From assembly GCF_900117415.1 (NCBI RefSeq), contig NZ_FPEI01000006.1, positions 2,046,001 to 2,110,000 of the forward strand: a stretch of DNA of 64,000 bases. The letters are read 5' to 3'. The notes under the pieces are model-generated. The model saw only the letters and a program-made list of their open reading frames with translations. It searched no databases and had not been told where the DNA came from. The stretch comes from Hyphomicrobium sp. CS1BSMeth3. Lineage in GTDB: Bacteria; Pseudomonadota; Alphaproteobacteria; Rhizobiales; Hyphomicrobiaceae. The position numbers and the translations under genes are program-made. This document shows, one piece after another, positions 43,746 to 53,119 of this stretch; positions within the stretch are counted from its first letter, which is position 1, and the number at the start of each line of letters is the position of its first letter.

Positions 43746-44462
43746 ATGCAAGCGACGTTCAAAAGCGTGGTCGCACTCGTGTTGCTGTCAGCGTCATCGG
43801 CGGCGGAGGCGGCATCGCTCCGCGTCTCGCCTGTGACGCTTGACCTAAGCATGCCGCGCAGCTCCGCCACACTGACTCTACGGAACGATGCGAGCCAACC
43901 GCTCGGCGTGCAGATTCGTGTCTTCCGATGGACGCAGAATGGCGGAGCTGACGAATACGAGCCGACGACGGCCGTGGTGGCCAGTCCACCATCAACACGC
44001 CTCGCACCAAATAGAGACTATACGGTGCGTGTGGTGCGGACCTCCAAGGCTCCGATCGCGAGCGAAGAAAGCTACCGCATCATCATCGACGAGATCCCCA
44101 CCAGGCGCGTGCAGCGCTCAGGCACAATCAATCTCGTCGTCCGCCACTCCATTCCGATCTTCTTCCGCAACCCGCAAGCCGACACACCGAAGGTGTCGTG
44201 GAGACTTGCTCAGGCAGGCGGCAAGCTCAAACTGGTCGCCCAGAATACCGGCGGCACGCGGCTCAAGCTCGCTGACCTGGTCCTCGAGCAAGGCAATTCG
44301 CGGCTCTTCGCCAGGGATGGGCTGGTTGGCTATGTGCTCGCCGGCTCGACAGTGGAGTGGCCAGTCGTTCTGCGCCAGCGCCCTACGGCTGCCGCGGTCA
44401 CGCTCAGAGCTAAGACACAGCTCGGCGCGATTCATGAAAACGTGCTTGCTATCAATCGCTGA
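43746..44462 (+). CDS. Periplasmic pilus chaperone (archaic, CsuC-like)
   Basis: A 238-residue PapD-fold chaperone with signal peptide (ending AEAA, residue ~20). The first domain has LRVSPVTLDLSMPRSSATLTLRNDASQPLGVQIRVFRW and a Pro/Arg cluster, and SYRIIIDEIPTRR is the typical end of the G1 region. It holds SCPU subunits and hands them to the usher. The usher start codon is 29 bp before its stop. Confidence 0.87.
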   Translation: MQATFKSVVALVLLSASSAAEAASLRVSPVTLDLSMPRSSATLTLRNDASQPLGVQIRVFRWTQNGGADEYEPTTAVVASPPSTRLAPNRDYTVRVVRTSKAPIASEESYRIIIDEIPTRRVQRSGTINLVVRHSIPIFFRNPQADTPKVSWRLAQAGGKLKLVAQNTGGTRLKLADLVLEQGNSRLFARDGLVGYVLAGSTVEWPVVLRQRPTAAAVTLRAKTQLGAIHENVLAINR

Positions 44463-46857
44463 GCGGCTGGTCGTCGTCGCCCTCGCAGTGTTTGCCGTGT
44501 CAGTCGCGGCGAACGCGCAGTCAATGAGGTCCATTCCTCGCCCCGACCCAGTTCTGAGCGCGACCGACGAACGCAATCTCTTTCTCGAAGTCGTTATCAA
44601 CGACTTTCCGACAGGCGTGCTTGCAGAGTTCTCCGAGCATCCTGAGCTGGGTTTGACCACAACACCCGAGGAACTCGCCGCTTCCGGCTTGAAGCTGGCG
44701 GAGCAGGCCAGGATCGGCGACAACCGGATCGCGCTCCGGCGTCTTCCCGGCGTTTCATACCGAGTAGCTGAGAGCGAGCAGAGGCTCTACATCATCGCTC
44801 CCGACGAAACCCGGATCCGCCGCACGCTCGATGCGCGCGCGTCTCGAAGGAATAGAGAACATACCGGGCCTCAAGCGGACTACGGCGCGGTCCTGAACTA
44901 CTCGCTGTTCGGTGCAACTGGTGCGCTGAGCAACCGCGACTTCGGCCGTCTCGATACGTTCTCCGGCTCCTTCGACCTGCGCGCATTCGGCCCGTTCGGA
45001 ACACTCAGTCACTCTCTCGTCGCTGGACGGACCTCCTACGACTGGATGGATGACATCGTTCGCCTGAGAACGGCATGGACCTACTCCGATCCCATGCACA
45101 TGCTGACCTATCGGGCCGGCGATCTGGTCAGCGGCGGTCTCACCTGGACGAGGCCCGTCAATCTCGGCGGCGTGCAGGTGCAGCGAAACTTCGGTCTTCG
45201 CAGCGACCTCGTGACAAAGCCGCTGCCCTCATTCGCGGGCTCCGCAGCCGTCCCGACGACCGTTGAAGTCTACTCTCAGAATACCCGCGTGTGGTCGAGC
45301 AAAGTCGCGCCAGGCCCCTTCGAGGTCTTCAACCTGCCTGTCATCGGCACGTCGGGCGAAGCACGCGTGGTCCTCCTGGATAGTCAGGGGCGAGAGATCG
45401 AAACGGTGCTCCCCTTCTACAACGCCGACATTCTTCTCCGTGAGGGCCTGTTCGACTTCTCGATCGAAGCCGGATTTCCGAGGCGCAGCATCGGCGTCCT
45501 ATCCGACGACTATGATGACAATGCCTTTGCCATTCTGAGCGCCCGCTACGGGCTCTCGAACGAGCTCACTCTCGAGGGGCACCTCGAGGCAGGTTCCCAA
45601 CTCGTCAATGGCGGCATGGGAGCTGCGTTCCTGCTCGGCCGCTATGGGACCGCCTCTCTCTCCCTGTCGGGGAGCGCGCACGACGACCGCGCAGGTGCCC
45701 AGGCCGGCGCTGCCGTCACATTGCGCTGGCAGAACTGGTCGCTCTACGGGCGCGTCCAGCGGACGTTCGGCGATTACGACGATGTCGCCAGCGTATCTGC
45801 ACGAAAGGCGTGGGACAGCCGCCACCGCGACTTCATATCGTCTGCCGTGCCCCGCGCCATCGATCAGCTCTCGCTTGGCATCCCGGTGCCGTTCGAGCGC
45901 GCGCATCTGCGCGCAGCATACTCCCGTGTGGCGCGCGACCTCGAGGACGACACCGAAGTCCTCAGCATCAACTACAGCCAGGAGATATGGGACCGCACGA
46001 CGTTTCGCGCGACAATGTTCCAGAACCTCAGAGGTGAAAGAGGTCTCGGTCTCTATGCGGGACTGACCATATCGTTCGGAAACGGCATCTCGGCATCTGC
46101 TGGCTACGATCATCGATCTGATGGCGGGCGGGCGATGATCGACGTGATGAAATCCGAGAGACCGGACGTCGGCAATGTCAGTTGGCGCGCCCGCGTGATC
46201 GAGAGCGACAATCCTCTGCGCTCGGTTTCTGGCGCATACCGCTCGGCCCACGCGCGATTTGAGACCACGGTCACGCAATACGACGACGCGGTTCGCGCCA
46301 CCGCTTCGGTCGATGGCGCCGTTGTCTTCGCGGGAGGCGGTGTCTTCACCGCAAACAGAATTCACGACGCATTCGCGGTCGTGGACGTCGGATCTCCGGA
46401 CGTCGAGGTTCGGTATCAGAACCGGCCCGTTGGCATGACCGATCGATGGGGCCGGATCCTTGTGCCGAACCTGCAGGCATTCGAGCCCAACGAGATCTCG
46501 ATCGATCCCTCCAATCTTCCGGTCGACGCGGTCGTGCCAACAACCAAGGAGGTGGTCGTGCCTGCGGGCGGTTCGGGCGTCGTCGTGGGCTTCGGTGTAT
46601 CTCAGGACGCTAACACTGCGCTCGTCGCGTTCGTCGATCCTCGCGGCGTGCCAATCAAACCCGGCGCGTCGGTCCAGATCGCCGGCCTGCAGGAAGAATT
46701 CATCGTTGGCTATGACGGCGAGGCATTCCTGAGCAATCTGAAAGCGCAAAATAGAGTGACGATCGAGCAGGCAGGCGGCGGGACTTGCGCAGCCGAATTT
46801 TCCTACGAGGTCGCCCGCGGCACCCAGGTCAAAATCAATGGGGTCGTATGCCAATGA
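44434..46857 (+). CDS. Outer-membrane usher (archaic, CsuD-like)
   Basis: An 807-residue usher that assembles the pilus and forms the outer-membrane pore. Signal peptide residues 1-29 (ERLVVVALAVFAVSVAANAQ). The N-terminal domain begins with FLEVVINDFPTG; the pore region has RTSYDWMDDIVRLRTAWTYSDP and PSFAGSAAVPTTVEVYSQNTRVWSSKVAPGPFEVFNLP, strong usher signatures; the plug/C-terminal region has VPNLQAFEPNEISIDPSNLPVDA. ATG 44434 is chosen because a signal peptide follows at once; the frame is open far upstream inside the chaperone gene. The stop overlaps the tip gene by 4 bp. Confidence 0.9.
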   Translation: MKTCLLSIAERLVVVALAVFAVSVAANAQSMRSIPRPDPVLSATDERNLFLEVVINDFPTGVLAEFSEHPELGLTTTPEELAASGLKLAEQARIGDNRIALRRLPGVSYRVAESEQRLYIIAPDETRIRRTLDARASRRNREHTGPQADYGAVLNYSLFGATGALSNRDFGRLDTFSGSFDLRAFGPFGTLSHSLVAGRTSYDWMDDIVRLRTAWTYSDPMHMLTYRAGDLVSGGLTWTRPVNLGGVQVQRNFGLRSDLVTKPLPSFAGSAAVPTTVEVYSQNTRVWSSKVAPGPFEVFNLPVIGTSGEARVVLLDSQGREIETVLPFYNADILLREGLFDFSIEAGFPRRSIGVLSDDYDDNAFAILSARYGLSNELTLEGHLEAGSQLVNGGMGAAFLLGRYGTASLSLSGSAHDDRAGAQAGAAVTLRWQNWSLYGRVQRTFGDYDDVASVSARKAWDSRHRDFISSAVPRAIDQLSLGIPVPFERAHLRAAYSRVARDLEDDTEVLSINYSQEIWDRTTFRATMFQNLRGERGLGLYAGLTISFGNGISASAGYDHRSDGGRAMIDVMKSERPDVGNVSWRARVIESDNPLRSVSGAYRSAHARFETTVTQYDDAVRATASVDGAVVFAGGGVFTANRIHDAFAVVDVGSPDVEVRYQNRPVGMTDRWGRILVPNLQAFEPNEISIDPSNLPVDAVVPTTKEVVVPAGGSGVVVGFGVSQDANTALVAFVDPRGVPIKPGASVQIAGLQEEFIVGYDGEAFLSNLKAQNRVTIEQAGGGTCAAEFSYEVARGTQVKINGVVCQ

Positions 46858-47804
46858 ACATGACACGCTTCGCCGCTATGGCGCTCCTTACCATCGCCAT
46901 CGTGGTCTGCGGAACCGGGCAATCGTCCGCTCAGAGTTGTGGCGTCACCATCAGCAACATGAACTTCGGCCCAAACATCGACACGCTGTCCAGCAGTCCG
47001 GTCGATACCACTGCAGAGCTCCAATTCAGTTGCAGCGGTTGGCCCGCCTCGGAACGGATCCTGATCTGCGTGCATCTTGGTGAGGGAAGTGTCGCCTCCG
47101 GCGGCGGGGCCCGACGCATGGAAGGCGGCGGCAATCATCTTCTCTATCAGCTTTACCAGAACCCTGAGCGCTCGATCGTCTGGGGTAGCGCGAACATGGC
47201 GGCATCGATCGCCGCAACCGCTGAAGGCACTGGCGCTGTCTCGGGCACGCGCATGATCTACGGCCGTGTTCCCGGCGGCCAGTCCACAGCCGCAGCAACC
47301 ACGTATTCGTCGACGTTCTCCGGCGCTGACGTCGAAATCCTCTACCGCGCCGAGCCCGTGGGCAACGATTGCGCAACTGGCTCGGGCTCATCAGGAGGAG
47401 CCGCAAACTTTGACGTTGAGGCTACGGTCGCCCAGAACTGCATAGTGAGCACCGCGCCTGTCAATTTCGGCTCGCACGGCGCCTTGAATGCCAACATCGA
47501 CGCAACTGGCACTGTGTACGTCACCTGCACCCTGGCGACGAACTATGCGATCAGGCTCGACGGAGGAGGTGCCGCCGCTGCACCAACAGCGCGGCGAATG
47601 GCCAAAGGATCCGACAGCATCACCTATGGCCTCTACAGGAATATCGCACGCGATCAACCGTGGGGAGATGCCGAGGAAACGCGCGCTCACGGCACGGGAA
47701 GCGGCAGCGTTCAATCGCATACGGTCTACGGAAGAGTTGCACCACAAACGACGCCGCCGACAGGTGTCTACACCGACACCGTCGTCGTCATCGTGGACTA
47801 TTGA
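46854..47804 (+). CDS. Two-domain SCPU protein, CsuE-like pilus tip adhesin
   Basis: A 316-residue exported protein with signal peptide (cleavage near SSA-QS, residue 24-25). It has two SCPU units: residues ~26-165 starting CGVTISNMNFGPNID, and ~180-316 starting FDVEATVAQNCIVSTAPVNFGSHG and ending PPTGVYTDTVVVIVDY. The first domain lacks a donor strand before its first Cys, which fits a tip protein, and the second looks like an ordinary pilin. This is the CsuE plan: an adhesive domain joined to a pilin domain. ATG 46854 overlaps the usher stop; ATG 46848 is an alternative. Confidence 0.82.
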   Translation: MNMTRFAAMALLTIAIVVCGTGQSSAQSCGVTISNMNFGPNIDTLSSSPVDTTAELQFSCSGWPASERILICVHLGEGSVASGGGARRMEGGGNHLLYQLYQNPERSIVWGSANMAASIAATAEGTGAVSGTRMIYGRVPGGQSTAAATTYSSTFSGADVEILYRAEPVGNDCATGSGSSGGAANFDVEATVAQNCIVSTAPVNFGSHGALNANIDATGTVYVTCTLATNYAIRLDGGGAAAAPTARRMAKGSDSITYGLYRNIARDQPWGDAEETRAHGTGSGSVQSHTVYGRVAPQTTPPTGVYTDTVVVIVDY

Positions 47805-47859
47805 AGTCGAACACGGAAAGCGGCGCCGTCGCGCGAGATCCGAATAACCTTTTCGAACC

Positions 47860-49422
47860 TCACACGCGCTTGACGAGGCCGTCAGGCGAAGCCTGGTAAC
47901 CGGTCAAAGTCCGTTCCGCAAAGCGCAGACGCCAGGACAGCATGGCTTGTGCGTAGCGCAGAACCTCGGATGCTCGACTTGGATCGGCCGCAAGAGACGT
48001 GAATTGGCCCGGATCCTGAACCAGGTCGAAGTAGAGGCTCGGCAGTTTGGTGAAGTGAACGTACTTGCCGGCCTCGTCCTCGACGACAGCGAGGCTCGCC
48101 TCGTCGAGATCGACGCCCAGCACTTCCTCCGGCCGCGACGCGCTCATGAATACATTGCGATAGTCGTACTCGTAGTACACATGGCGCCGCCAGTCAGGCG
48201 GTGCGGCGCCCTCGCGCACGAACGGCAGGAGCGAACGGCCGTCGACCGTGCGCGGCGTCTCCAGACCGAGCCAATTCAGTATCGTCGGCATGATGTCGAT
48301 GGACTCGGTAAAAGAGTCCACGACGGTGCCACGCGTTGCATCCGCGCTCGCATCAGGGTCGCGGACGATGAGCGGGATATGGAAGCTCTCGTCGAAGTAG
48401 CCGACTTTGCCGAGAATGTAGTGGTCGCCGAGCTGCTCGCCATGATCGCTCGTCAGGATGATGAGCGTATCGTCCCACTGCCCGCTATCGCGGAGGAACT
48501 GGAGCACGCGGCCGATCTCGGCGTCGCACTCGGAAATCAGGCCGTAGTACGTCGCGCGCATCTGACGGACTTCGGCCACGCTCATCGAGCTTGCAAGCCC
48601 TTTGCCGTTCTCGAAGAACCGCCGCTTGTCGATCGAATCCAGGAAGAATCTGAGCAGAGGGTGCTGGCGCGCTTCCTCCTCGGGCGTCGATGCGCGCACG
48701 GGCGCCGGCGCATCTTCGATCGAGTACATGTCATGGTAGGGCGCAGGAGCCGCGAACGGCGGATGCGGGCGATAGTAGCCGAGATGCAGAAACCAAGGAC
48801 GCTTCGCAGCGCCCAGCAGATAGATGAGCGCCCGCTCGGTGAACCAGCGCGTATCCGAAAGGTGCGCAGGAATGCGCGACGGCTTGCGCGTGGCGCCCAG
48901 CTCCTCCTCGGTCACGCCTTCGGGAAGCCAGATGTCGCCCCGGTTCTCGGGAAGCTTGTAGCCCTGGCTCGCCACCCAGGCGAAGTAGCCTTCCATGCGC
49001 GGCTCGAAGGCGCCGACCGGCCGCCATCCATGCATAAGATCACCGAGAACGGTGAAGGCCGGATCCATGGCCGGCCATTCGCGCGGATCGGGCGTGGTCG
49101 TCGTGTAGCCGACAATGGCGGGATCCCAGCCGCCCTTTCGGACTTCCATCGCCAGATTGGTGTGGCGCGCGTCGAGCGGGATGGTGTTCTGCACGGCGCG
49201 GTGGTTCATCGCGTACATGCCGGTCAGGAGCGATGCGCGCGCCGGCCCGCACGGCGAGGTGACCGTGTAGTGCCGCCGGAACGTCACGCTCTCGGCCACC
49301 AGCGCATCGATGTTGGGCGTGCGGATCGACTTGTGCCCGGCGGCCTTCAGCGTGTCGCCGCGCCACTGGTCGACGACGATGAGAAGGACATTCTTGCGCT
49401 TGGGATCGGCAATCGTTGGCAT
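47860..49422 (-). CDS. Phosphonate monoester hydrolase / sulfatase-family hydrolase
   Basis: A 520-residue alkaline-phosphatase-superfamily enzyme. Cys58 in TVTSPCGPARASLLTGMY is the formylglycine precursor (C-x-P/A-x-R). The metal-site residues appear in VVDQWRGD (N-terminus) and TSDHGEQLGDHYILGK. NHRAVQNTIPLDARHTNLA, PVGAFEPRMEGYFAWVASQGYKLPENRGDIWLPEG and HLGYYRPHPPF match, as I remember it, the rhizobial/Burkholderia phosphonate monoester hydrolases, which cleave phosphonate monoesters, phosphodiesters and sulfate esters. ATG 49422 drops an unrelated 19-codon extension. No signal peptide, so it acts in the cytosol on material brought by the upstream importer. Confidence 0.87.
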   Translation of the reverse strand: MPTIADPKRKNVLLIVVDQWRGDTLKAAGHKSIRTPNIDALVAESVTFRRHYTVTSPCGPARASLLTGMYAMNHRAVQNTIPLDARHTNLAMEVRKGGWDPAIVGYTTTTPDPREWPAMDPAFTVLGDLMHGWRPVGAFEPRMEGYFAWVASQGYKLPENRGDIWLPEGVTEEELGATRKPSRIPAHLSDTRWFTERALIYLLGAAKRPWFLHLGYYRPHPPFAAPAPYHDMYSIEDAPAPVRASTPEEEARQHPLLRFFLDSIDKRRFFENGKGLASSMSVAEVRQMRATYYGLISECDAEIGRVLQFLRDSGQWDDTLIILTSDHGEQLGDHYILGKVGYFDESFHIPLIVRDPDASADATRGTVVDSFTESIDIMPTILNWLGLETPRTVDGRSLLPFVREGAAPPDWRRHVYYEYDYRNVFMSASRPEEVLGVDLDEASLAVVEDEAGKYVHFTKLPSLYFDLVQDPGQFTSLAADPSRASEVLRYAQAMLSWRLRFAERTLTGYQASPDGLVKRV

Positions 49423-49493
49423 GGAGAGCGGTTCCAGTGGCTGGAGAGCAAGGCCGCGGCCGGGATGGTCCCCGGCCACGGCCTCTCAGATCG

Positions 49494-51140
49494 TCACTTA
49501 TTAACTTTCAGATTGTGAGCGCGAAAGTCCATAGCCAGCGTCGGCGAGTACTTCCACTCTAGATCCTTCCGCTTGCCGTAGAAAAGCACCGTGCGGTGGA
49601 GGACCGTATAGCCCGGATCATCGCGCTCGATGATCTCGAGCATGCGCCGGAACATGGCCGGACGCTTGGTCTGATCGGTCGACGTCTCGAGCTCGGCGCA
49701 CAGCTTGTTGAACTCGTCGTTCGCCCACTCGCCGACCTGCTGCTGCTGCCCACGCGGGCAATGCTGGGTTACCATCGACGACACGGGATCGTTGAAGGCC
49801 GCCGAGTTCGACCAGTCGCGAACGGCACGCGGGTTATCCTTGGCGAAGATCTGCTGCCAGTTCTCCTTCATCTCGATCCGAACGTTCGCCCCCACGGCAC
49901 GCCACATTTCCTGCAGGATCTGAGCCGTCGGCACCTGGTTCGCATAGTAGTTGTTGAGGACGCGGAAGGGGATCGGCTCGCCGTTGTAGCCGGCTTCCTT
50001 CAGCAGCTTCTTGGCGAGATCCGGATTGTACTCCGGGGCCTGCCAGTCCTTGACGAACATGGGGCCGTAGTATTCCCACTGCAGGCCCTGCGGGATCGAC
50101 GTCCGCCCCGACCAGAGCGTATCGACGATCAGCTTCCGGTCGATGGCCAGAGTGAGAGCGCGGCGGATGCGCGGGTCCTGAAGTTGCGGATGGTTCTTGT
50201 CGAACACCACGATGCGGTGATTGAGGACGGGACCGCCCACGACTTCGTGCTTCTGGCTCGCCTCGATGGTCTTGATCTGATCGGGCGGGATGTCGGTGAC
50301 GAAGTCGTACTGACCCGAGATCAGGCCGTTGACGCGCCCGGCAACCTCGGGAACCACAATGAAGCGAACCTCGCGCACGCTCGGCTTGCCGCCCCAGTAG
50401 TCGTCATGGGCCGTGAGGACGAGGACGTTGTCGGGCTTGAACTCCTTGACCTTGAAGGGGCCGGTCGCGACAGGCGCGGACGCGAAGGTCTTCCAGTCGG
50501 GAGCCGCGAGAAACGCCTTCTTCGAGACGACGTTCATGCCAGTGCGGGTCAAGCGCCCCTCGAGCGTGACGTCGGGCGTCTTGTTGTGAAAGCGCACGGT
50601 ATGGCTATCGACGATCTCGATGCGCTCGAAGTCGGGCAGGAGGCGGCGCGCCACGGCGTGCACCTCGGGCGGCGCTGCAGTCGACTGGCCGGCCGTCTGG
50701 GAGAAAAGCACCTGCCCCGTCTTGGCGGCTTCACCGGGCTTCGCAAATCCCCACATCCGCTCCGGGCCGAAGGAGAACACGACGTCCTCGGCGGTCATCT
50801 CCTCGCCGTTGTGGAACTTGACGCCCTTCCTCAGCTTGAACTCGATCGTCTTGTCGTCGATGCGCGTCCAGCTCTCGGCGAGAGCGGGCTGCTGCGAGAG
50901 ATCACCCTGGCGATCCACCTGGATGAGCGTATCGAAGATGCTCGCAAAGATGCGCGATCCGACATTGGATTGCTCGCGCAGCGTATCGAGAACGCCCGCA
51001 TTGACGATCTGCTGCACCGCGACGGTGATGACCGGGCGGTCATCGGCGCGCGCCGACGGCGCAATCGCGCTTAAGCCTGCTGCAACGACCGCGATGGCGG
51101 CGCTCGATCTCGCGCAATGGAAAAGGCTGCGTCTGCCCAT
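49494..51140 (-). CDS. Dpp/Opp-type ABC substrate-binding protein (SBP_bac_5)
   Basis: A 548-residue periplasmic protein with signal peptide (MGRRSLFHCARSSAAIAVVAAG, cleavage after ARA, residue ~32). The family signature is seen as ESWTRIDDKTIEFKLRKGVKFHNGEEMTAEDVVFSF, and DPRIRRALTLAIDRKLIVDTLW and APEYNPDLAKKLLKEAGY follow. Family ligands include peptides, glycosides, opines and nickel. The adjacent hydrolase gene suggests a phosphonate ester, phosphodiester or sulfate ester, but no ligand motif proves it. Confidence 0.88.
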   Translation of the reverse strand: MGRRSLFHCARSSAAIAVVAAGLSAIAPSARADDRPVITVAVQQIVNAGVLDTLREQSNVGSRIFASIFDTLIQVDRQGDLSQQPALAESWTRIDDKTIEFKLRKGVKFHNGEEMTAEDVVFSFGPERMWGFAKPGEAAKTGQVLFSQTAGQSTAAPPEVHAVARRLLPDFERIEIVDSHTVRFHNKTPDVTLEGRLTRTGMNVVSKKAFLAAPDWKTFASAPVATGPFKVKEFKPDNVLVLTAHDDYWGGKPSVREVRFIVVPEVAGRVNGLISGQYDFVTDIPPDQIKTIEASQKHEVVGGPVLNHRIVVFDKNHPQLQDPRIRRALTLAIDRKLIVDTLWSGRTSIPQGLQWEYYGPMFVKDWQAPEYNPDLAKKLLKEAGYNGEPIPFRVLNNYYANQVPTAQILQEMWRAVGANVRIEMKENWQQIFAKDNPRAVRDWSNSAAFNDPVSSMVTQHCPRGQQQQVGEWANDEFNKLCAELETSTDQTKRPAMFRRMLEIIERDDPGYTVLHRTVLFYGKRKDLEWKYSPTLAMDFRAHNLKVNK

Positions 51141-51237
51141 CTCTCTTCCTTTCTGGCTTCAATACTCGGGGGCGGCATAGGGACGAACCATCTCAGCGTT
51201 GTGACGCTGTGCATTGCGAGCGGCGCTGGGGGTGCCT

Positions 51238-52152
51238 TCAGCGCAGCGTGGGGTCGAGGCGATCGCGCAGCCAGTCACCAAGGATGGATACGGAGAGTGT
51301 GGTCACGATGATCACGACGGCAGGGGCGAGCAGTATCCAGGCCGCGGTCTGCATGTACTCGCGGCCATATCCGACCATGTTGCCGAGGGAAGTGAGCGGC
51401 GGCTGCACCCCCAGGCCAAGAAAGGAGAGACCGGACTCAAGGAGGATCACCTCGGGGAAGTTCAGCGTCATCGAGACGATCAGCGTCGCGGCGATGTTCG
51501 GAAGGATATGCCGCCCGTAGATCCGCCATGGACCGGCGCCGAGATCGCGCACGGCAGACGCGTAGCCCTGCTCGTTGGCCGAGATGGCAAGACCGCGCGA
51601 GATGCGCGCGATACGCTCCCAGCCGTGCAAGCCCATCAGGAGCACGAACAGCATGAGGGAATTGCCGAAGAAGGCCAGCACCGCAAGCGCGATGATCAGG
51701 AACGGCATGGAAGCCTGCAGATCGATCAGCACCTGCACGAGCTGCTCGACGATGCCTCTGAAGTGCGCTGCGGCGAACCCGAGGAGCACACCGACGACGG
51801 CGGCGATCAGCGTCGAGGCCAGCGCGATCAGCAGCGACACGCGGATCGACTCGATGAGCCGCGAGAGGACATCGCGACCGAGCTCATCGGAGCCGAGGAT
51901 GTGCCGCCAGCTCCCGCCCATGAAGACGGGCGGCTGTAGCCGGCCGCGCAGGTCGAGCGCCTTGAAGTCATACGGCCGGATGTAGTCGGCAGCGAGGGCG
52001 ATGATGAGCATCAGAGTGAGCCAAGCGATAGCCATCAGAACCATCGGCGGCCACGCGTCGAAGAACCGGCGAACAGCCGAGCGTCGATGCGTGATGCTTT
52101 CCGGAAGAGGTCGCGGTTCGGCATCGCGCCGCTGCTGCAGGTCGCTCGGCAT
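51238..52152 (-). CDS. ABC transporter permease (DppC/OppC-like)
   Basis: A 304-residue permease with the DppC leader (polar 35 residues then FDAWPPMVLMAIAWLTLM) and the characteristic HILGSDELGRDVLSRLIESIRVSL. The EAA-type loop is AVRDLGAGPWRIYGRHILPNI, and LLESGLSFLGLGVQPPLTSLGNM is typical of the C-terminal half. 11 bp after the DppB-like gene. Confidence 0.9.
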   Translation of the reverse strand: MPSDLQQRRDAEPRPLPESITHRRSAVRRFFDAWPPMVLMAIAWLTLMLIIALAADYIRPYDFKALDLRGRLQPPVFMGGSWRHILGSDELGRDVLSRLIESIRVSLLIALASTLIAAVVGVLLGFAAAHFRGIVEQLVQVLIDLQASMPFLIIALAVLAFFGNSLMLFVLLMGLHGWERIARISRGLAISANEQGYASAVRDLGAGPWRIYGRHILPNIAATLIVSMTLNFPEVILLESGLSFLGLGVQPPLTSLGNMVGYGREYMQTAAWILLAPAVVIIVTTLSVSILGDWLRDRLDPTLR

Positions 52153-52163
52153 CGTTCCCCTCC

Positions 52164-53099
52164 TCAGGTCTTCCTGCTGCCGCTGCGGCCGCGCAGCCGC
52201 GGGTCGATCAGGCCATATGCGATGTCGACGAGAAGGTTCGACGTGACCATGCAGACCGCCACAAGCAGCAGAATGGCCTGAACGATCATGAGGTCGCGGT
52301 TAGCAACGGCGGATATCAGCAGGCGCCCCACACCCGGCCACGAAAACACGCTTTCGACGACGACGGCGCCAGCAATGAGCGAGCCAACCATCAAGCCGAC
52401 GACCGTGAGCGTCGGAATGGCGGCGTTCGGCAGCGCATGACGCCGCACGGCTTTGGGCCAAGGCACGCCCTTGGCGCGCGCGGTGCGAATGTAAGGCTGG
52501 CCCAGAACCTCCAGCATGGCGGAACGCGTGTAGCGGGCGATGATCGCCGCGCCCGCCGTGCCGAGCGTGACGATCGGGAGAATGGCATGGCGCCATGTGT
52601 CCTGGCCGCCGGAGGGCAATACGCCGAGGTTCACGGCAAAGACCAGGATCAGAATGAGGCCGAGCACGAAGCTCGGCACGGTGTAGCCGGCGACCGAGAT
52701 CATCATGACCAGACGATCGAGGAACGAGTTACGATGGAGGGCCGCGTAGATGCCAGCCGGAATTCCGATGCCGATCTTCAGGAGGAACGCGGGCACGGTC
52801 AGCGCGAGCGTGAGCGGAATGCGCTCGACGACGACATCCCAGGCATCTCGGCCATCGCGCAGGGATTGACCAAAGTTGCCCTGCAGCAGGTTCCCCAGAT
52901 AGCCGATGTACTGCTGCCAGACGGACGCATCGAGGCCGTACCGCTCGCGAAATGCTTCGATCGCCTCTGGCGGCGCATCGACGGACATGATGAGCAGTGC
53001 CGGATCCCCAGTCGCGGCCAGGATCGTGAACGAGAAGGTCAGCACGAGAGAGATCGTGAAGATCGCGCGCCCGACACGCGTCGCGATATAGGCCAGCAT
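52164..53099 (-). CDS. ABC transporter permease (DppB/OppB-like)
   Basis: A 311-residue permease with about six helices and landmarks FRERYGLDASVWQQYIGYLGNLLQGNFGQSLRDGRDAWDVVVERIPLTL and RYTRSAMLEVLGQPYIRTARAKGVPWPKAVRRHALPNA (the EAA-type loop). ETVFSWPGVGRLL-like VESVFSWPGVGRLLISAVANRD closes the signature. Confidence 0.9.
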   Translation of the reverse strand: MLAYIATRVGRAIFTISLVLTFSFTILAATGDPALLIMSVDAPPEAIEAFRERYGLDASVWQQYIGYLGNLLQGNFGQSLRDGRDAWDVVVERIPLTLALTVPAFLLKIGIGIPAGIYAALHRNSFLDRLVMMISVAGYTVPSFVLGLILILVFAVNLGVLPSGGQDTWRHAILPIVTLGTAGAAIIARYTRSAMLEVLGQPYIRTARAKGVPWPKAVRRHALPNAAIPTLTVVGLMVGSLIAGAVVVESVFSWPGVGRLLISAVANRDLMIVQAILLLVAVCMVTSNLLVDIAYGLIDPRLRGRSGSRKT

Positions 53100-53119
53100 G
53101 AGCGCGTCTTCCTCTGAGT

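Noticed and set aside
47947-49518. A 523-codon plus-strand frame opposite the PMH gene
   Set aside because: Antisense to a well-recognised hydrolase; composition rich in Arg, Ala and His as expected of a shadow frame.
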